Shown: positions 33,078 to 44,222 of the stretch, piece by piece
Layout of the letters: each line of letters begins with the position of its first letter
Position numbering within the stretch: the stretch's first letter is position 1
Assembly: GCA_010093685.1 (NCBI GenBank)
Contig: MU006221.1
Coordinates: 62,001 to 126,000 of the forward strand
DNA from: Ophiobolus disseminans
Lineage: Eukaryota > Ascomycota > Dothideomycetes > Pleosporales > Phaeosphaeriaceae
Reading direction: 5' to 3'
Length of the DNA stretch: 64,000 bases
Made by a program: the position numbers and the translations under genes
The notes under the pieces: model-generated
What the model was told of the DNA's origin: nothing
The model's input: the letters and a program-made list of their open reading frames with translations, nothing else
Databases searched by the model: none

Positions 33078-34958
33078 GCTTGCTCAGGAGGAATGGTCAA
33101 TACGAGCTGTCACGCTCGGCTAAGTTGGCATGACCCCAAATGAAGCGGGGTCGAAAGTCACATACAGATGATGTTTAATGATAATGCAACAAATCCTATC
33201 GCCCTTCTTGGTACACCTACCACGATATTCGACTAATTTGTTTGACTTCGTTCAACTCTCCCGATCGCTAACCTTTCTTCCGATCCCAGTGATGCTTGAG
33301 CACGCGCCGTTGACCAACCGCACCATGCCGCGCCGAGCTTCCTTCTACACAAGCGGACTTGTATAGTGTACAAGGGTCAGATAACCCATCAACGAAAGCC
33401 AATGTACAAGGAGGGGTTGCGCAATAGCTAAGAACAGTTGCGGTTACGCTCAATTCATGTTCGGAGGCGGCTACCGATAACAACACCGTGATTTTTCTGC
33501 TCTGCGTCTAGTCTTCACGCGAATGCCCACGTACCTGGCATCTGGAACTGGAATGCGCGCACCTGAGTGGGCCTCCTGGTACCGACAACCGTTGCAAAGG
33601 CTAATCACCCCACTGGAAACGATACCATGCACCTGAGTCGCGCTGGATTCTTATCACGCATCCGCTGAATCTGAACATGAATTGACAGCGCCGTGTTCTA
33701 CTATTCCAATAACCAAGGGATGGTGCAATCAGGCAAGAGAAGCTTCTGAGAGTACACCTCGTCACTGAGCGCCGAAGAAGCACTTGAAACCAGCATCCGC
33801 AGACAAGCAAGTCTTGATGTCGCAGATGCCCAGCGGACGTTCAACACCCTCTCATATCCCGTCACATCCGAGCTCTATCCGATAGAGAATCAGAATAGTG
33901 GTTTGGGTCGCCAAGCGGGCGGAAATCAGCGGTCTTGCCGTCGCATGCAACACCGCACCCACGCAGTTCCCAACAGCGGAGAGGTCGTATTCATCAAGGG
34001 TTGCTCCAATCAGCGAGCGCGCTCATCGGGCAACCAAGCTCAAAAAGTCAGGAGATAAACACGATGTCGCATGTGCACGGCGTCGCCTGTAAGCCAAGCA
34101 GAACAGCAGGAGGACTCCAAACACATACTAACCAGTAATTGACCCGAGAATATACGCTCATTGGTCGCGGTGTAGATGAGGTATGTCAACCTTCTTGTTG
34201 CGGTCTAGTGAAGATGCGGCGCAGCCGTCGTTAGTGGTGTGGAGATGCCGAGGAGTCTTGTGGAGCGTATTTTGCCCCTCAAGCTTGCCAAGATCCCCGC
34301 TCGGCGCCCAGTCTGAACAGCGGTGGATTGAGCGGCATGTCCATCTGGCTGCCCGCTAATCCCGCAAGGTCCTTCATTGGATGTGCTGATGCTTCGACTT
34401 TGGAACGCAGCCGAGTTCGCCCATAAGATACCGTCCTTTATTCGTGGGATTGTGTCTCAAGTCAGGAACACCAGGACGGAGTTCGTGTTGGTCAAGCCAC
34501 GGGTATCACAAGGTGGGCTGCTGCATAGTCGTCCAGATAAGAGCGAGCTAGGGACGGAAGGCGTGAGTGGCTGGCGCCTTGTAAGATCGACCCCTCGCCA
34601 AGGCATGAAGCAATGTCGCCAGGTGGTCCGCAGGTCTTGGGGGACAGCTTTCGTCATCTTAGCATACCTTCAATGGATGCGACCGATAACGAAGACTTCG
34701 TTCACTCGAGCCTATGCTAGCGCTGCGATCAACCCACCTGCTCGAAACAGAGTACCGGGCCAAGACTACGCTGTCACCCGCTTGCTGCATGGGATTACCG
34801 GGGCAAGTATTAAATTGCGCGCGACCGCCCACCGTTTGAAGAGTTTGAAGTAGGCATCACCTGGACGTTTCCGCTCCACCAGTTTACCCGGAGCTCCGAT
34901 TCGGTTCCCGACAGCCTGACCTCAAACCTCGAAGCTTGCGACTTCAACCACCACCACA
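33078..34958. other. 1.9-kb intergenic region
   Basis: This is the 3' flank of the DPP-V gene and the upstream region of the peptide transporter. A 158-codon frame at 34377-34853 has no supporting features. No repeat or RNA gene is seen. Confidence 0.5.
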
Positions 34959-37031
34959 ATGACTGCTGCAGCCGCTTCGAATGCGGCCGATATGGCCATG
35001 AGCCACGAGCCCAAGGTTGCGACACCACTGTACGAGATTGGGGAGAAGCAGGCGCTCTCTCACTCAGACACCACCGGCAGCCACCATGCCGAGCCAGTTG
35101 TCGAGTTTGAGGCCGATATGGAGGGCGAAGAGCCTACCGCCGAGGAACTGGTGACCCTGCGCCGTGTATCTGGAAAGATTCCATGGACTGCCTATACCAT
35201 TGCATTTGTCGAACTATGCGAACGGTTTGGCTACTATGGTTGTCAGGTCCTGTGTACGTCTCAATTGCTCTTGCGACCTCGTGATCGATGGGCTAATGGT
35301 CGCAGACACCAACTACATTCAACAGCCACTCCCCATAATTGATGGTGTCACACAAGCCACCGGCAGAGACCCTCGTTCAAAGGGCCAACCTGGAGCTTTG
35401 GACATGGGCCAACGAGCTTCCTTTGGTATCGGTACCTTCAATTCGTTCTGGGCATACACCACTCCCATCATCGGTGCAATTATTGCAGATGAGTACCTGG
35501 GTCGCTTCAACACCATCTTCATCGCCATTGCCTTTTCCATCCTTGGTCATATCCTGCTTGTTATTTCTGCCATTCCATCCGTGCTGCTCAGTGGCAAGGC
35601 CATCGCTCCGTTCATTCTGGGCGTTATTACCTTGGGCTTCGGCACCGGTGCTTTCAAGGCCAATATCTCGCCCTTGATCGCTGAACAATATCGTCAGACG
35701 AAGCCGCGTGTAGTGAAGGACCCCAAGACTGGCGAACGTGTGATTTCGGACCCGAACATTACCATCTCTCGCATCTTTCTATACTTCTACATGTTTATCA
35801 GTAAGCTATCAATGGTCCGTCTTGATGGAGGTGCTTACTGACTTGTTTGTGTAGACATCGGATCTCTCACCGGCCAGATCTCGATGGTCTATGTCGAGAA
35901 ATATATTGGATTCTGGTGAGTAGCCTGATACATCAAGCTGCGAGGTCCCAGACTAACATCTTTAGGTGCGCATTCTTGCTCCCGACTATCCTGTTCTGCT
36001 GTTGCCCAATCGTGCTTTGGTTCTGCCGCGGCAAATACCACTTGAGCCCGCCCACCGGCTCCGTTCTCATTCGCGCCATCAAGCTACTGAGCATGGCAAC
36101 CAAGGGCAAATGGTCCGTCAACCCGGTACAAACGCGCAAGAACTTCAAGAGCGAGCGCTTCTGGGAAGACGTCAAACCCAGCCACCTCGGTCACAACAAG
36201 CCTGGCTGGATGCAGTTCGATGATGCGTGGGTCGACCAGGTCGCGCGTGGTCTCCGTGCTTGCTCGTGTTTTACGTGGATCCCTCTTTACTGTAGGCTTA
36301 GAACCCCATTCCAACTCTTCAAACTGCAATGACTGACCAACATCCCAGGGCTCTCATACAACCAGATGAACAACAACTTGACCTCGCAAGCCGCCACCAT
36401 GACCCGCAACGGCGTACCCAACGACATCATCACCAACCTGAACCCCATCTCCCTCGTTATTTTCATCCCAATCGTCGACAACTTCCTGTACCCCGCGCTC
36501 CGCAAAGCCGGCATCAAATTCACACCCATCAAACGCATGGCTTTCGGCTTCCTCCTTGCCTCGATGGCCATGGTCAGCGCTTCCGTGATCCAATATTACG
36601 TGTACCAGACAGGCGAGTGCGGCAAATACATGAATAAGTGCGACAACCCATCACCCATCAACGTGTGGACGCAGACAGTACCATACGTGCTTGTCGGTTT
36701 CTCCGAGATCTTCACGTCCATCACTGGTCTCGAATTCGCATTCACAAAGGCACCGCGAAACATGCGATCGCTAGTCACATCGTACTGGCACTTTATGTCG
36801 GCGTTCTCGAACGCCCTGGGACAGGCGCTCGTCTCGCTGTCGGAGGACCCGCTGTTGGTGTGGAACTATGCTACGGTGGCTATTCTGGCGTTCTTGGGCG
36901 GGATCTTGTTCTGGTACCACCAGCGTCCCACGGATAAGCAGGAAGATATGCTTAATATGCTTCCGGACTCTACGTACGTCGGTAAGGACCGCAGGCATAG
37001 CATTGCGGAGGAGAATACGCGCCACGCTTAG
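34959..37031 (+). CDS. PTR2/POT-family proton-coupled oligopeptide transporter
   Basis: Five exons (34959-35253, 35306-35800, 35855-35915, 35966-36291, 36349-37031) with introns of 50-57 bases join in frame to 619 residues. The POT signature ExxERF is at 85-90 (ELCERFGYYG). It is followed by the spliced VLYTNYIQQ and the first bundle of helices, with FNSFWAYTTPIIGAIIADEYLGRF. A conserved cytosolic loop comes next, then the second six-helix bundle (SLVIFIPIVDNFLYPALRK onward). The N-terminus of about 60 residues is acidic and cytosolic, a common site for ubiquitin control in Ptr2. Family members import di- and tripeptides with protons at the plasma membrane. It sits downstream of the secreted dipeptidyl peptidase on the same strand, so peptide release and uptake may be coordinated (inference). 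Confidence 0.93.
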
Positions 37032-38154
37032 GTTGGTGGGTCGCGGTGAGGATGTCGTATGGATGACATAATGGCGGATGAAACATGAACGAGAATATGT
37101 GTGTGGAGTGTGGTCATGTTATCCCATGACTGCAATATCAATCACTGTATTTGGCTCTTGCTACAGCATATAATCGATCACATACTTGATGCTCCATTGG
37201 TCAAGGACTTTATTGCTTTGTCGTCAATTTTGTGCTTCCGCCACGTTCCGCGCGGACTGTGCTAGCTCCCGTAAATCTCGCCCCACTCTCCTCGCTGCCT
37301 CAGATCTGGGTCGAGCACTGTTGCTGCGGGATACCCTGAGCCTTGTGGTCGGGACACTTTGATCTTCCATTCCTTGTTTTAGTTTGTGCTGGTCGGGTCA
37401 CAGACGGAACCTTCGAAGTTCTCTCTCGATAAATCGGGAAAGTCGGGAAGAAAATAAGGCTAAGCCTGACAACTTCATCTACGTATTGAAAGGTTGAGCT
37501 AAATTCTAAAAGATCTATGTAGTTATACAGGATAAGTTGTCTTCATTTCCGGCTTTCTCGACTTACCAAGAGCTTCTTCCAGCCATAGCGTTGGTAGTCT
37601 CGGCGGCCGCCTACCGATAACACGACTGCCACGCCTCTCGCTACTCGGTGTGTCGCATGTATTGCAAATAAGTACAGATCTAGTTCGGAAGACTTTGCTT
37701 CATTTTGGTCATGCTGCTAATGTGAAATGTCAAGATGCGGTTCCGAATTTGTTGGTGCTGAGCACTCAAAGAAATCTTGCCAAACAAAATCGATCATGAA
37801 AGAATTGGAACATGCGAAGCCCTGAAGGGACGAAAAGTAAACAATGGAACAAAAGATTTCAATGGAAGTCACGCGATGCATACTGCACGAAGTATATGCA
37901 CAGATCCACATTGGAACTAGTGTTAAGTTGATAGTCCCTTGCGGGAAAGTGACCCTTCACCAGCGAATTAATTCCCCGCTTTGACTACAAATGCTAACCG
38001 AACGAACGCTCTCCGCACACCATACTACTCGACTACCGCTCTGTCAACACCAGCACCTCAACAACTCATCACATTTGTCACACTCAACGACGATTCAAAT
38101 TCTCAGCAAGAACCACTCTTCGACAACCCAATCTTCCCCACTCGTTCAATCACC
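37032..38154. other. Intergenic region with MITE-like copy B
   Basis: After the transporter 3' flank the MITE-like element lies at 37428-37569. The remainder to 38154 is probably the upstream region of the small gene at 38155. No other feature is supported. Confidence 0.45.
37428..37569. mobile_element. MITE-like element, copy B
   Basis: About 142 bases run from gataaatcgggaaagtcgg to ccggctttctcgacttacc. The right end's reverse complement matches the left end over 19 bases with a few transition differences. The interior matches copy A at 21875-22006 (taagcctg, cat(t/c), ctaaattct, acagga, atttcc). Most visible differences are C/T or G/A, which would fit RIP. There is no coding capacity. Confidence 0.6.
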
Positions 38155-38484
38155 ATGTCCGCCCCCTTCAAACACGACAAATTGGTCATAGACGCCCACC
38201 GATACCAAAATCGCGAGCACCAAAAGTCAATTGCTCGAACTCTTGCTCTCCAACAACAAATCCTCAATCGCGGCGTGGGTGGGTCCTCGCCTGACATCAT
38301 GCGAACGTTGCAAAAAGAGCTCAGGGAATCACGCGCCGAGCAAACAGAACATGTAGCTGGTAGCAAGACGAAGCTTCAAGAGATTAGGGACGCGATTAGT
38401 CAGTGTCGTCACGATGGTACGGAGGCCCATGTCTGCTCTTACAACCGCTCCGAGGGGCATAGAAGAATATTTGTGGCTCCCTAA
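38155..38484 (+). CDS. Hypothetical protein with probable helical/coiled region
   Basis: 109 residues from an ATG in an excellent context (atcaccATGtcc). The open frame extends upstream but only from a TTG. Residues about 15-85 are charged and rich in Gln/Arg/Glu/Leu with helical periodicity (SIARTLALQQQILNR, then QKELRESRAEQTEHV), suggesting a short coiled coil. Two cysteines and His residues follow near the end. No signal peptide or domain is seen and no family is recognised. Confidence 0.45.
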   Translation: MSAPFKHDKLVIDAHRYQNREHQKSIARTLALQQQILNRGVGGSSPDIMRTLQKELRESRAEQTEHVAGSKTKLQEIRDAISQCRHDGTEAHVCSYNRSEGHRRIFVAP

Positions 38485-38816
38485 GTCAGTGCAGGAAGAC
38501 CATAGAAGTCATATACGATCAATTTAAATGATATATTCTTCACCGAACTACCATAATCCCGATCTCTCCCATTCATTTCCCGTTCATGTTTCCATAACCT
38601 CTAGTACTCCAGCAGCTTGCTCTAGAAACAGAAGTAGCTCTGACCGCCACGAACCTGTGACGACGACTGACCCGGGCCTCCAGACCAGAGAGTGTCGCCC
38701 TGAGCGTTGCGCTTTTCATTATCATTCTATCAGTACTAGCATCCAGGGGGTGCAAAGTGAAGATGTTACCTAAAGACAACGCAGAAGCTGCAAGACTCTA
38801 AAATTGAAGCGGAAGA

Positions 38817-39323
38817 TTAGTCTGTGTTCGATTGTTGCGTACGGTTCTCGATGCCGGCCATGTGGGTAGCGTCCTCGATATTCTCGTAGTGGCCGTTGGC
38901 GTACAAGGGCATCACGCCCTCTTCTTCGATCTTGTTAAAAACGCCGCACTGGACGAGGGGCGCGACGGTGTTGTCGGTTTTGGTGATGTCGCGGCCGAGA
39001 ATCTCAGTGGGAGCAGCGCAGACAGTGGCTACGAGGGCTACGAAGAGGGTGATGAGGATAGAGAAGAGCGTCTTGTCGTATCTGGTTGATGTAGTCGTAC
39101 TGTGAGTTAATGATCTGGTGCGGCGGGTGAGTAGAACAATGGAAAGGAGGAGGCGAGAGGTGCTCAATGTAATAGATGGTCCAGAACCGATGAAGGATGC
39201 GACTAGTGCAAAGCGTTTGCTGGAGCAAGTAAACCCGTTTGAGAAGGTAGATTTTCTTGCGTTTGCTAGTAACGCTAGCGAAAAGTCGTAATTGACATCG
39301 CGAGTAGTTAGGAGAGAGGTCAT
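38817..39323 (-). CDS. Hypothetical protein with internal signal-anchor-like segment
   Basis: 168 codons from an ATG at 39323. A strongly hydrophobic stretch at about 86-103 (LFSILITLFVALVATVCAA) followed by PTEILGRD looks exactly like a secretion signal and cleavage region. The first 80 residues look less protein-like. The true start may therefore lie in a short upstream exon close to the hydrophobic part, giving a small secreted protein of about 80 residues with one further Cys. The mature part reads NTVAPLVQCGVFNKIEEEG and ends acidic. No family is recognised. Confidence 0.4.
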   Translation of the reverse strand: MTSLLTTRDVNYDFSLALLANARKSTFSNGFTCSSKRFALVASFIGSGPSITLSTSRLLLSIVLLTRRTRSLTHSTTTSTRYDKTLFSILITLFVALVATVCAAPTEILGRDITKTDNTVAPLVQCGVFNKIEEEGVMPLYANGHYENIEDATHMAGIENRTQQSNTD

Positions 39324-39661
39324 TGCCTATGCCGCGGAAAGCAAACAGTGTAAGAATACAGGGCAGGTTCAGTGATATCCTGATGTCATTCAACTCGCTT
39401 TTGTCAAGCTATTGAGACGATGCTGGGCCGTATATCGCCGCCACTGTATCATCATCGTGTGTATGACCAGATAATTCACTTTCCAGGTGAATGCAAACGG
39501 AGACCGGTTCCGCGGGGCCCGGATATTGTTGCAGTGCTATTGACCATTTTCGTCCGTCGTCGCCATAGCAGCACCGCCGAAAGTTCTCGCAACACCTTCA
39601 ACACCCTCAACACTCTCCATTACCAGCCACCTACTCGCGCAAGTCAGCACTTTTAGAAAAG

Positions 39662-42097
39662 ATGGATATACTGCGCTCACCCTCAAAAAACAACATGAGC
39701 AATATCCGCGACCTCTTCGCGCCGCGCGACGCGAAAGACAAAGTCCCACCCGATCTCCGCCACCCAATCGCGCTCCTTGGCCTCAAAGGTTACGAGGACC
39801 TCGAAGAGCGCTTCTTGGCCACCGACGCCTTCCTCAAGCCATGGTCTGTCTTTCGCGACTCCATGCTTCTCCTCGCGCCGGAGGTCATGCCACAGGCAAC
39901 GCTTATCAAAGGTGCCGGATCTGGGATCTCACGTCTCGACCTACTCTGGTTCTACACGCAGTTTGATGAGGGTGTGCTGCGATATGACCCTCGCGCGGAT
40001 AAGTACAGCGTCGACTATACGCCGGACACGAGCGTGTATGGGATGATTGACAAAAGCAATTGGCGCGTTGAGGAGTACGAGAAGCACCTTTTCGCGTGGC
40101 TGCTGCAGGAGTTCAAGGTCGGCAAGGCATACAGTCCATGGCGCTTTACCTGCTTGGAGCTGAAGAATATCTGCACCGCGTGGGAAGATGTGTTCGTGCC
40201 GATCGTCAACGCCGTCCGGGCTTCATACGATGCGAGGGGCCGAAGGTACTACGGACGACTCGCAGTGTTTGTTGAGGCACGGTGCCCGTCTCGCCTTGCG
40301 TTCCCGGACAGCAACATTAATATACCTGAGGGTGGAGTGTTGTCACCAACACCATACCGCATCGTGTCGGCACCGAAGAAGACGCCCAACATCATCGGCG
40401 CGAGGATGTCGTATTCCCAGCAGGACAACAGCTATGGGGTGCTTTCAAGGAAACACTATGATGACACCGAGAAGGAGCTCCGCAATGTCTATCCCCAATA
40501 CGGAGGTCTGGTAGAGCGACCCAAGTTCAAGCAAAACATGGATGAGTGGCTCGCCGAGCAGCGTGCGCGCGCCGACCGACGCAAAGACCAGCACCAACGG
40601 CATGGTGAAGTGCAATCCTCGAGGCCACAAGTCGTTCAGCGCAACGGAAGTCGCAGTCCAACGAAGCAGCTTCTTGGAGGCCCTCGCGGTGGTTTCCGCA
40701 AACAGCCCCGTGTAGCAAACGAGAAGGAGGGCGGCGGGGGAAGCCCCATCAAGCAGTTCGCCGACAGTATCATACGTTCCTTCTCGCGTAAGGAGGAGGA
40801 GAAGAGCTCTCGAAACGGAGTGACCCGCCAGCTCCAGTTTCCAGAGCGCAAGCCTAAGCCACAGCAGATCGACGACTCTGCGCGTAGTTCCATGATCATT
40901 ACGCCACTACCTCGTCCCGACCCGCAGTACCGTATGCCGTCCGAGGCGAGCATCTATACCTCCATCCGCAACTCGAACCCGTTCACTGAGGATATCCAGA
41001 GCCAGGTGAAGGCTCGCGTGCGTGCCAATAGTGCTGAGTCGGTGTACACGCCCAAGAGCCAGCGGGCGCGTGCGAATACTGCCGACTCAGTATATTCACC
41101 CCAGAATAAGCGAACACGCACCGACGCAGACGATTCAATCTTCTCGCCCATGGGTCAGCTGAGCGCGATTCCACGTCCGCTGTGGCCGGAGCCTGAGGAC
41201 CATCGCAGCCCGCCGAAATCAGACCCTGCGTCTCGCTACCTGGATGCGATGCATGAACGTCCGGCCGTACGCCAAAGGAAGTCGTATCATGAGGTGCGCA
41301 TCCCCAGTTATGAAGGCAATTCGTACCAGGAAGAGATATCCCTTACAGACCTACACAACCAGCGTCTTCAAGCTGCCCGAAGCCCTGAGTCAGCTCGTTC
41401 GGCGAAGCTTGCTACGCGCTTGCCGGCTCCTATCATGCCTATCCCTTATAGTGGACCTCGTCTAGCTTCAGCTGATCAAAAGGCCGAGAGACCTCTCTCG
41501 AAGGCTGTGGTACCATTGCCGAAACCGAGTCGATCGCCCTCGAAGCCGCAGGCTGTAGTTTATCCACCACAGGCCATAGTACCACCTAGGGCTATCGCAA
41601 GACCCGTCGAGTCCAACGAGATGTCCAAGAAGGGCATGGAGCGCAGCGCAACACCACCCAAGACGAAGACATGGCCCGGCTATGACTCAGACTCAGAGTC
41701 CACGCCACCCACCCCGTCCAGGTCGCCGGACCGCCACAACAGGTCTCGCAACCCGGGCCAGTTGCGCAATCCCCATTCACGCCAGCTCATGCACGAAGAG
41801 CATGAGCACGAGATGTCGCGTATCGTTTCGAAGGAGAACATTCGCGCCGCGCTGGGTGGAGTCTCGCGTGAGAGCTCCGCAGAGTCCTTGGTCCCGCCAA
41901 AGCCCTTCTTAGCGCCGGTGCGTAGTATGAGTCCATTGCAGCCGTACAACACACATCTGTTCCCGCGGAAGGAGGAGCACAAGGGTACGCCGGTGGGCAA
42001 ATGGTTCAAGGAGAAGGAGGAGGAGGGAAGGTGTGAGAAGGATGGTGCGTTCGAACTGGAGGTTCTGAATGTGGACAGGAAGGATGATGAGGCTTAG
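39662..42097 (+). CDS. 811-residue fungal protein, globular N-terminus and long disordered tail
   Basis: Single exon with ATG at 39662. Residues about 10-260 form a plausible globular domain (LRHPIALLGLKGYEDLEERF, DLLWFYTQFDEGVLRYDP and similar). From about 280 to the end the chain is Ser/Pro/Arg/Lys-rich and predicted to be disordered. Three imperfect 17-22-residue repeats occur at about 454-506, with RANSAESVYTP, RANTADSVYSP and RTDADDSIFSP, each ending in a possible proline-directed phosphosite. Many Ser-Pro and Arg-Ser sites suggest a phosphoregulated scaffold or cortex protein; this is inference. No enzyme motif or membrane segment is seen. The gene is complete. Confidence 0.8.
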   Translation: MDILRSPSKNNMSNIRDLFAPRDAKDKVPPDLRHPIALLGLKGYEDLEERFLATDAFLKPWSVFRDSMLLLAPEVMPQATLIKGAGSGISRLDLLWFYTQFDEGVLRYDPRADKYSVDYTPDTSVYGMIDKSNWRVEEYEKHLFAWLLQEFKVGKAYSPWRFTCLELKNICTAWEDVFVPIVNAVRASYDARGRRYYGRLAVFVEARCPSRLAFPDSNINIPEGGVLSPTPYRIVSAPKKTPNIIGARMSYSQQDNSYGVLSRKHYDDTEKELRNVYPQYGGLVERPKFKQNMDEWLAEQRARADRRKDQHQRHGEVQSSRPQVVQRNGSRSPTKQLLGGPRGGFRKQPRVANEKEGGGGSPIKQFADSIIRSFSRKEEEKSSRNGVTRQLQFPERKPKPQQIDDSARSSMIITPLPRPDPQYRMPSEASIYTSIRNSNPFTEDIQSQVKARVRANSAESVYTPKSQRARANTADSVYSPQNKRTRTDADDSIFSPMGQLSAIPRPLWPEPEDHRSPPKSDPASRYLDAMHERPAVRQRKSYHEVRIPSYEGNSYQEEISLTDLHNQRLQAARSPESARSAKLATRLPAPIMPIPYSGPRLASADQKAERPLSKAVVPLPKPSRSPSKPQAVVYPPQAIVPPRAIARPVESNEMSKKGMERSATPPKTKTWPGYDSDSESTPPTPSRSPDRHNRSRNPGQLRNPHSRQLMHEEHEHEMSRIVSKENIRAALGGVSRESSAESLVPPKPFLAPVRSMSPLQPYNTHLFPRKEEHKGTPVGKWFKEKEEEGRCEKDGAFELEVLNVDRKDDEA

Positions 42098-42416
42098 TGC
42101 GAGAGTCTTGGAGGAGGCATGAGGGGATGGAAATTGAAAGGACCGTGACATTGGGCAACGGGCTGGGGCGCATGGCCTGGATTGGAAATACTGGACGTCT
42201 ACAACTACTGGTGAATGAGAAAAAACTTCGGAAAGATACCCAAAAAGCTGCCATAAAAACTCTCCAAGTCCTAGCTGTGCTGTTGCACCTTGGTTGATTG
42301 TGCGGCGACGATTGACCGGTTCGTGAGTATTCGAGAGTCTCCTAGGTGATGCGTGACCTCGATACTTCGAAGTATACACGAATGTGAGGAATGACAGGAA
42401 TATCTATTTAGTCAAC

Positions 42417-44222
42417 TTATGCAAGCAGCCTGGAATCATCCTTGTCCAGCATGTCGTCGTCCGAGTCGTAGTATTCTACCGGTTCGTTCATGACTCTTTT
42501 CTGGAGTAAAATAGCTTCCAGTTCAGGCTCATCCGCCAACACATCCGAGATGGCTTCTCCTATCCTTCCTTCTTCGTACGCTTCGCTGATCTTGTCTAGC
42601 GCCAAGTCGATCTGGGTTGGTTTACGCCAGCGTGTGGAGTACTTGTGCCCAAACCACTTCACATCTGGTAGATATCGGGATGGGAGGATGGTGTCAAACA
42701 CAGTTTCAAGCTTCCCACCACCGATACTAGTTACGAGGGGATGAGTTCCTGCTTTAACACGTGAATCCTTTTCCGCCAGCATCTGATCGAACTTGTGGAT
42801 GTAGTAATCGTCGTCAGTAGCGATGTAAAGGTGTCGAAGTCCCGGAAATAGTTCGGGTCGCATTTCAACGAGGTCGTTCATTTGGCTCAATGCGGGCTCC
42901 ATCCCCTCTTCTGAAAGATGGAAGATGAGAGTGTGGAGAGAAGGGGGAAGCCGGTGGCACAGTCGACCGTCCTCGGGTAGCGTGCTACCCGCGTAAGTGT
43001 CGAACCCTTGCCACTCCAGATCTTCGGAATCTACGCTCTTCCACAACTCGGCAGAAGTGTCGAGGAGTTGAAGTGCCGTCATGTGCGCAAGGGAGCCAAG
43101 GCGGTGTTCATCGACCTCCATCGTTCCGTCCTCATAGTAGTCAGGATCAACCTCAAGAGAAAGGCCTGCCAGGGTGTCCTTCAGTGGCTCCAATAGCTCG
43201 ATTATTTTCGAAGGCGACGGGTTTGATGGACCTTGCTGGGCAGTTCCGGAATAGTAGTAGAATGATTTCAGCCCTGGACATGCTAAGATCAAGTTGCGGA
43301 GATCCTCAATCTTCAAGCAGCAACGCTTCAGATCCAGGACGCGGAGAAGCGGCAAAGATCCGGGCTGCAAGGTGAGAGGGATTGCATTTGTCTCAACAGG
43401 TTCCGGATCGTCGATACCGCGCCACCATGAACTGCCGACACATGCCTGAAAGGCTTTCAGCTTCGGGGCCGTTGCCAGAATTGGACTAAAGAATGCCATA
43501 GGCCACGTCAGATCGCCATCAGTTCCACATACAATGAGTTCCCGCAGAGACGCGAAATTGTGCTTGGCTCGCCAAGCCAAAGCGTTCACATCTTGCGGTC
43601 CTCCTCGTAGAAAGACATTCTGAATGTTGGGAAGCAGGGCGAGAAGAAGCACGGCCTGTGGGTCCTCCACACCAGCGCGCAAAAGTTGGCAGAATTTGGT
43701 GTCATATGAGACCTCATCAAACCCGATCTTGTCATCGAAGAAGTGCTCGTACCATGGATAGAATTCGTTGATATCGTCGTTGGCTTGACTGAGAGACTCA
43801 GCTACATCGATGAGACGGCTTGTTGGTTCGTAGGGGTCGATAGCGCTGATGACGCCAGCGGCCAGTGCAGCTTGTGTGAGTAAGTGGTAATCCGTCATGC
43901 TCAGCTCTTTCCTGCGGAGAACCTCGATTTCGGAGGCATCCCTTTCGTCGTTGAGATCAGGCTGAAATATATCAAGTGTGTCCCAGGGGTGCAAATCCAC
44001 TCGACGCACATATTTCGTAAGCTCGGGTCGGTTGATGAGCTTCCTGATGAACGGCATAAGGGATCGGCTGTACAAGCGAGGATTGTTATACTCTCGGTAA
44101 AGCTCTGGCTCTATTACAACATGCAGGTGCTTGCAGACGAGCGACACGTTGAGAAGCTGTACTTGACGTAGATGAGATGCTACGATAAGTAGCAGTTCCG
44201 GGCTGAGAGCCAGTAGAGACAT
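42417..44222 (-). CDS. F-box protein
   Basis: Single exon, 601 residues. The frame extends three codons further to a TTG, so the ATG at 44222 is used (MSLLALSPELLLIVASHL). The F-box lies at residues about 3-40 (LSPELLLIVASHLRQVQLLNVSLVCKHLH). The remainder has leucine-rich-repeat-like spacing, with segments such as LPLLRVLDLKRCCLKIEDLRNLILACPGL and LRELIVCG. This is the common layout of ascomycete F-box/LRR proteins that act as SCF substrate adaptors; the target is unknown. The gene is complete, and its 3' end is convergent with the gene at 39662-42097. Confidence 0.82.
   Translation of the reverse strand: MSLLALSPELLLIVASHLRQVQLLNVSLVCKHLHVVIEPELYREYNNPRLYSRSLMPFIRKLINRPELTKYVRRVDLHPWDTLDIFQPDLNDERDASEIEVLRRKELSMTDYHLLTQAALAAGVISAIDPYEPTSRLIDVAESLSQANDDINEFYPWYEHFFDDKIGFDEVSYDTKFCQLLRAGVEDPQAVLLLALLPNIQNVFLRGGPQDVNALAWRAKHNFASLRELIVCGTDGDLTWPMAFFSPILATAPKLKAFQACVGSSWWRGIDDPEPVETNAIPLTLQPGSLPLLRVLDLKRCCLKIEDLRNLILACPGLKSFYYYSGTAQQGPSNPSPSKIIELLEPLKDTLAGLSLEVDPDYYEDGTMEVDEHRLGSLAHMTALQLLDTSAELWKSVDSEDLEWQGFDTYAGSTLPEDGRLCHRLPPSLHTLIFHLSEEGMEPALSQMNDLVEMRPELFPGLRHLYIATDDDYYIHKFDQMLAEKDSRVKAGTHPLVTSIGGGKLETVFDTILPSRYLPDVKWFGHKYSTRWRKPTQIDLALDKISEAYEEGRIGEAISDVLADEPELEAILLQKRVMNEPVEYYDSDDDMLDKDDSRLLA

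Noticed and set aside
34377..34853. 158-codon plus-strand frame upstream of the peptide transporter
   Set aside because: No domain or promoter logic; likely chance.
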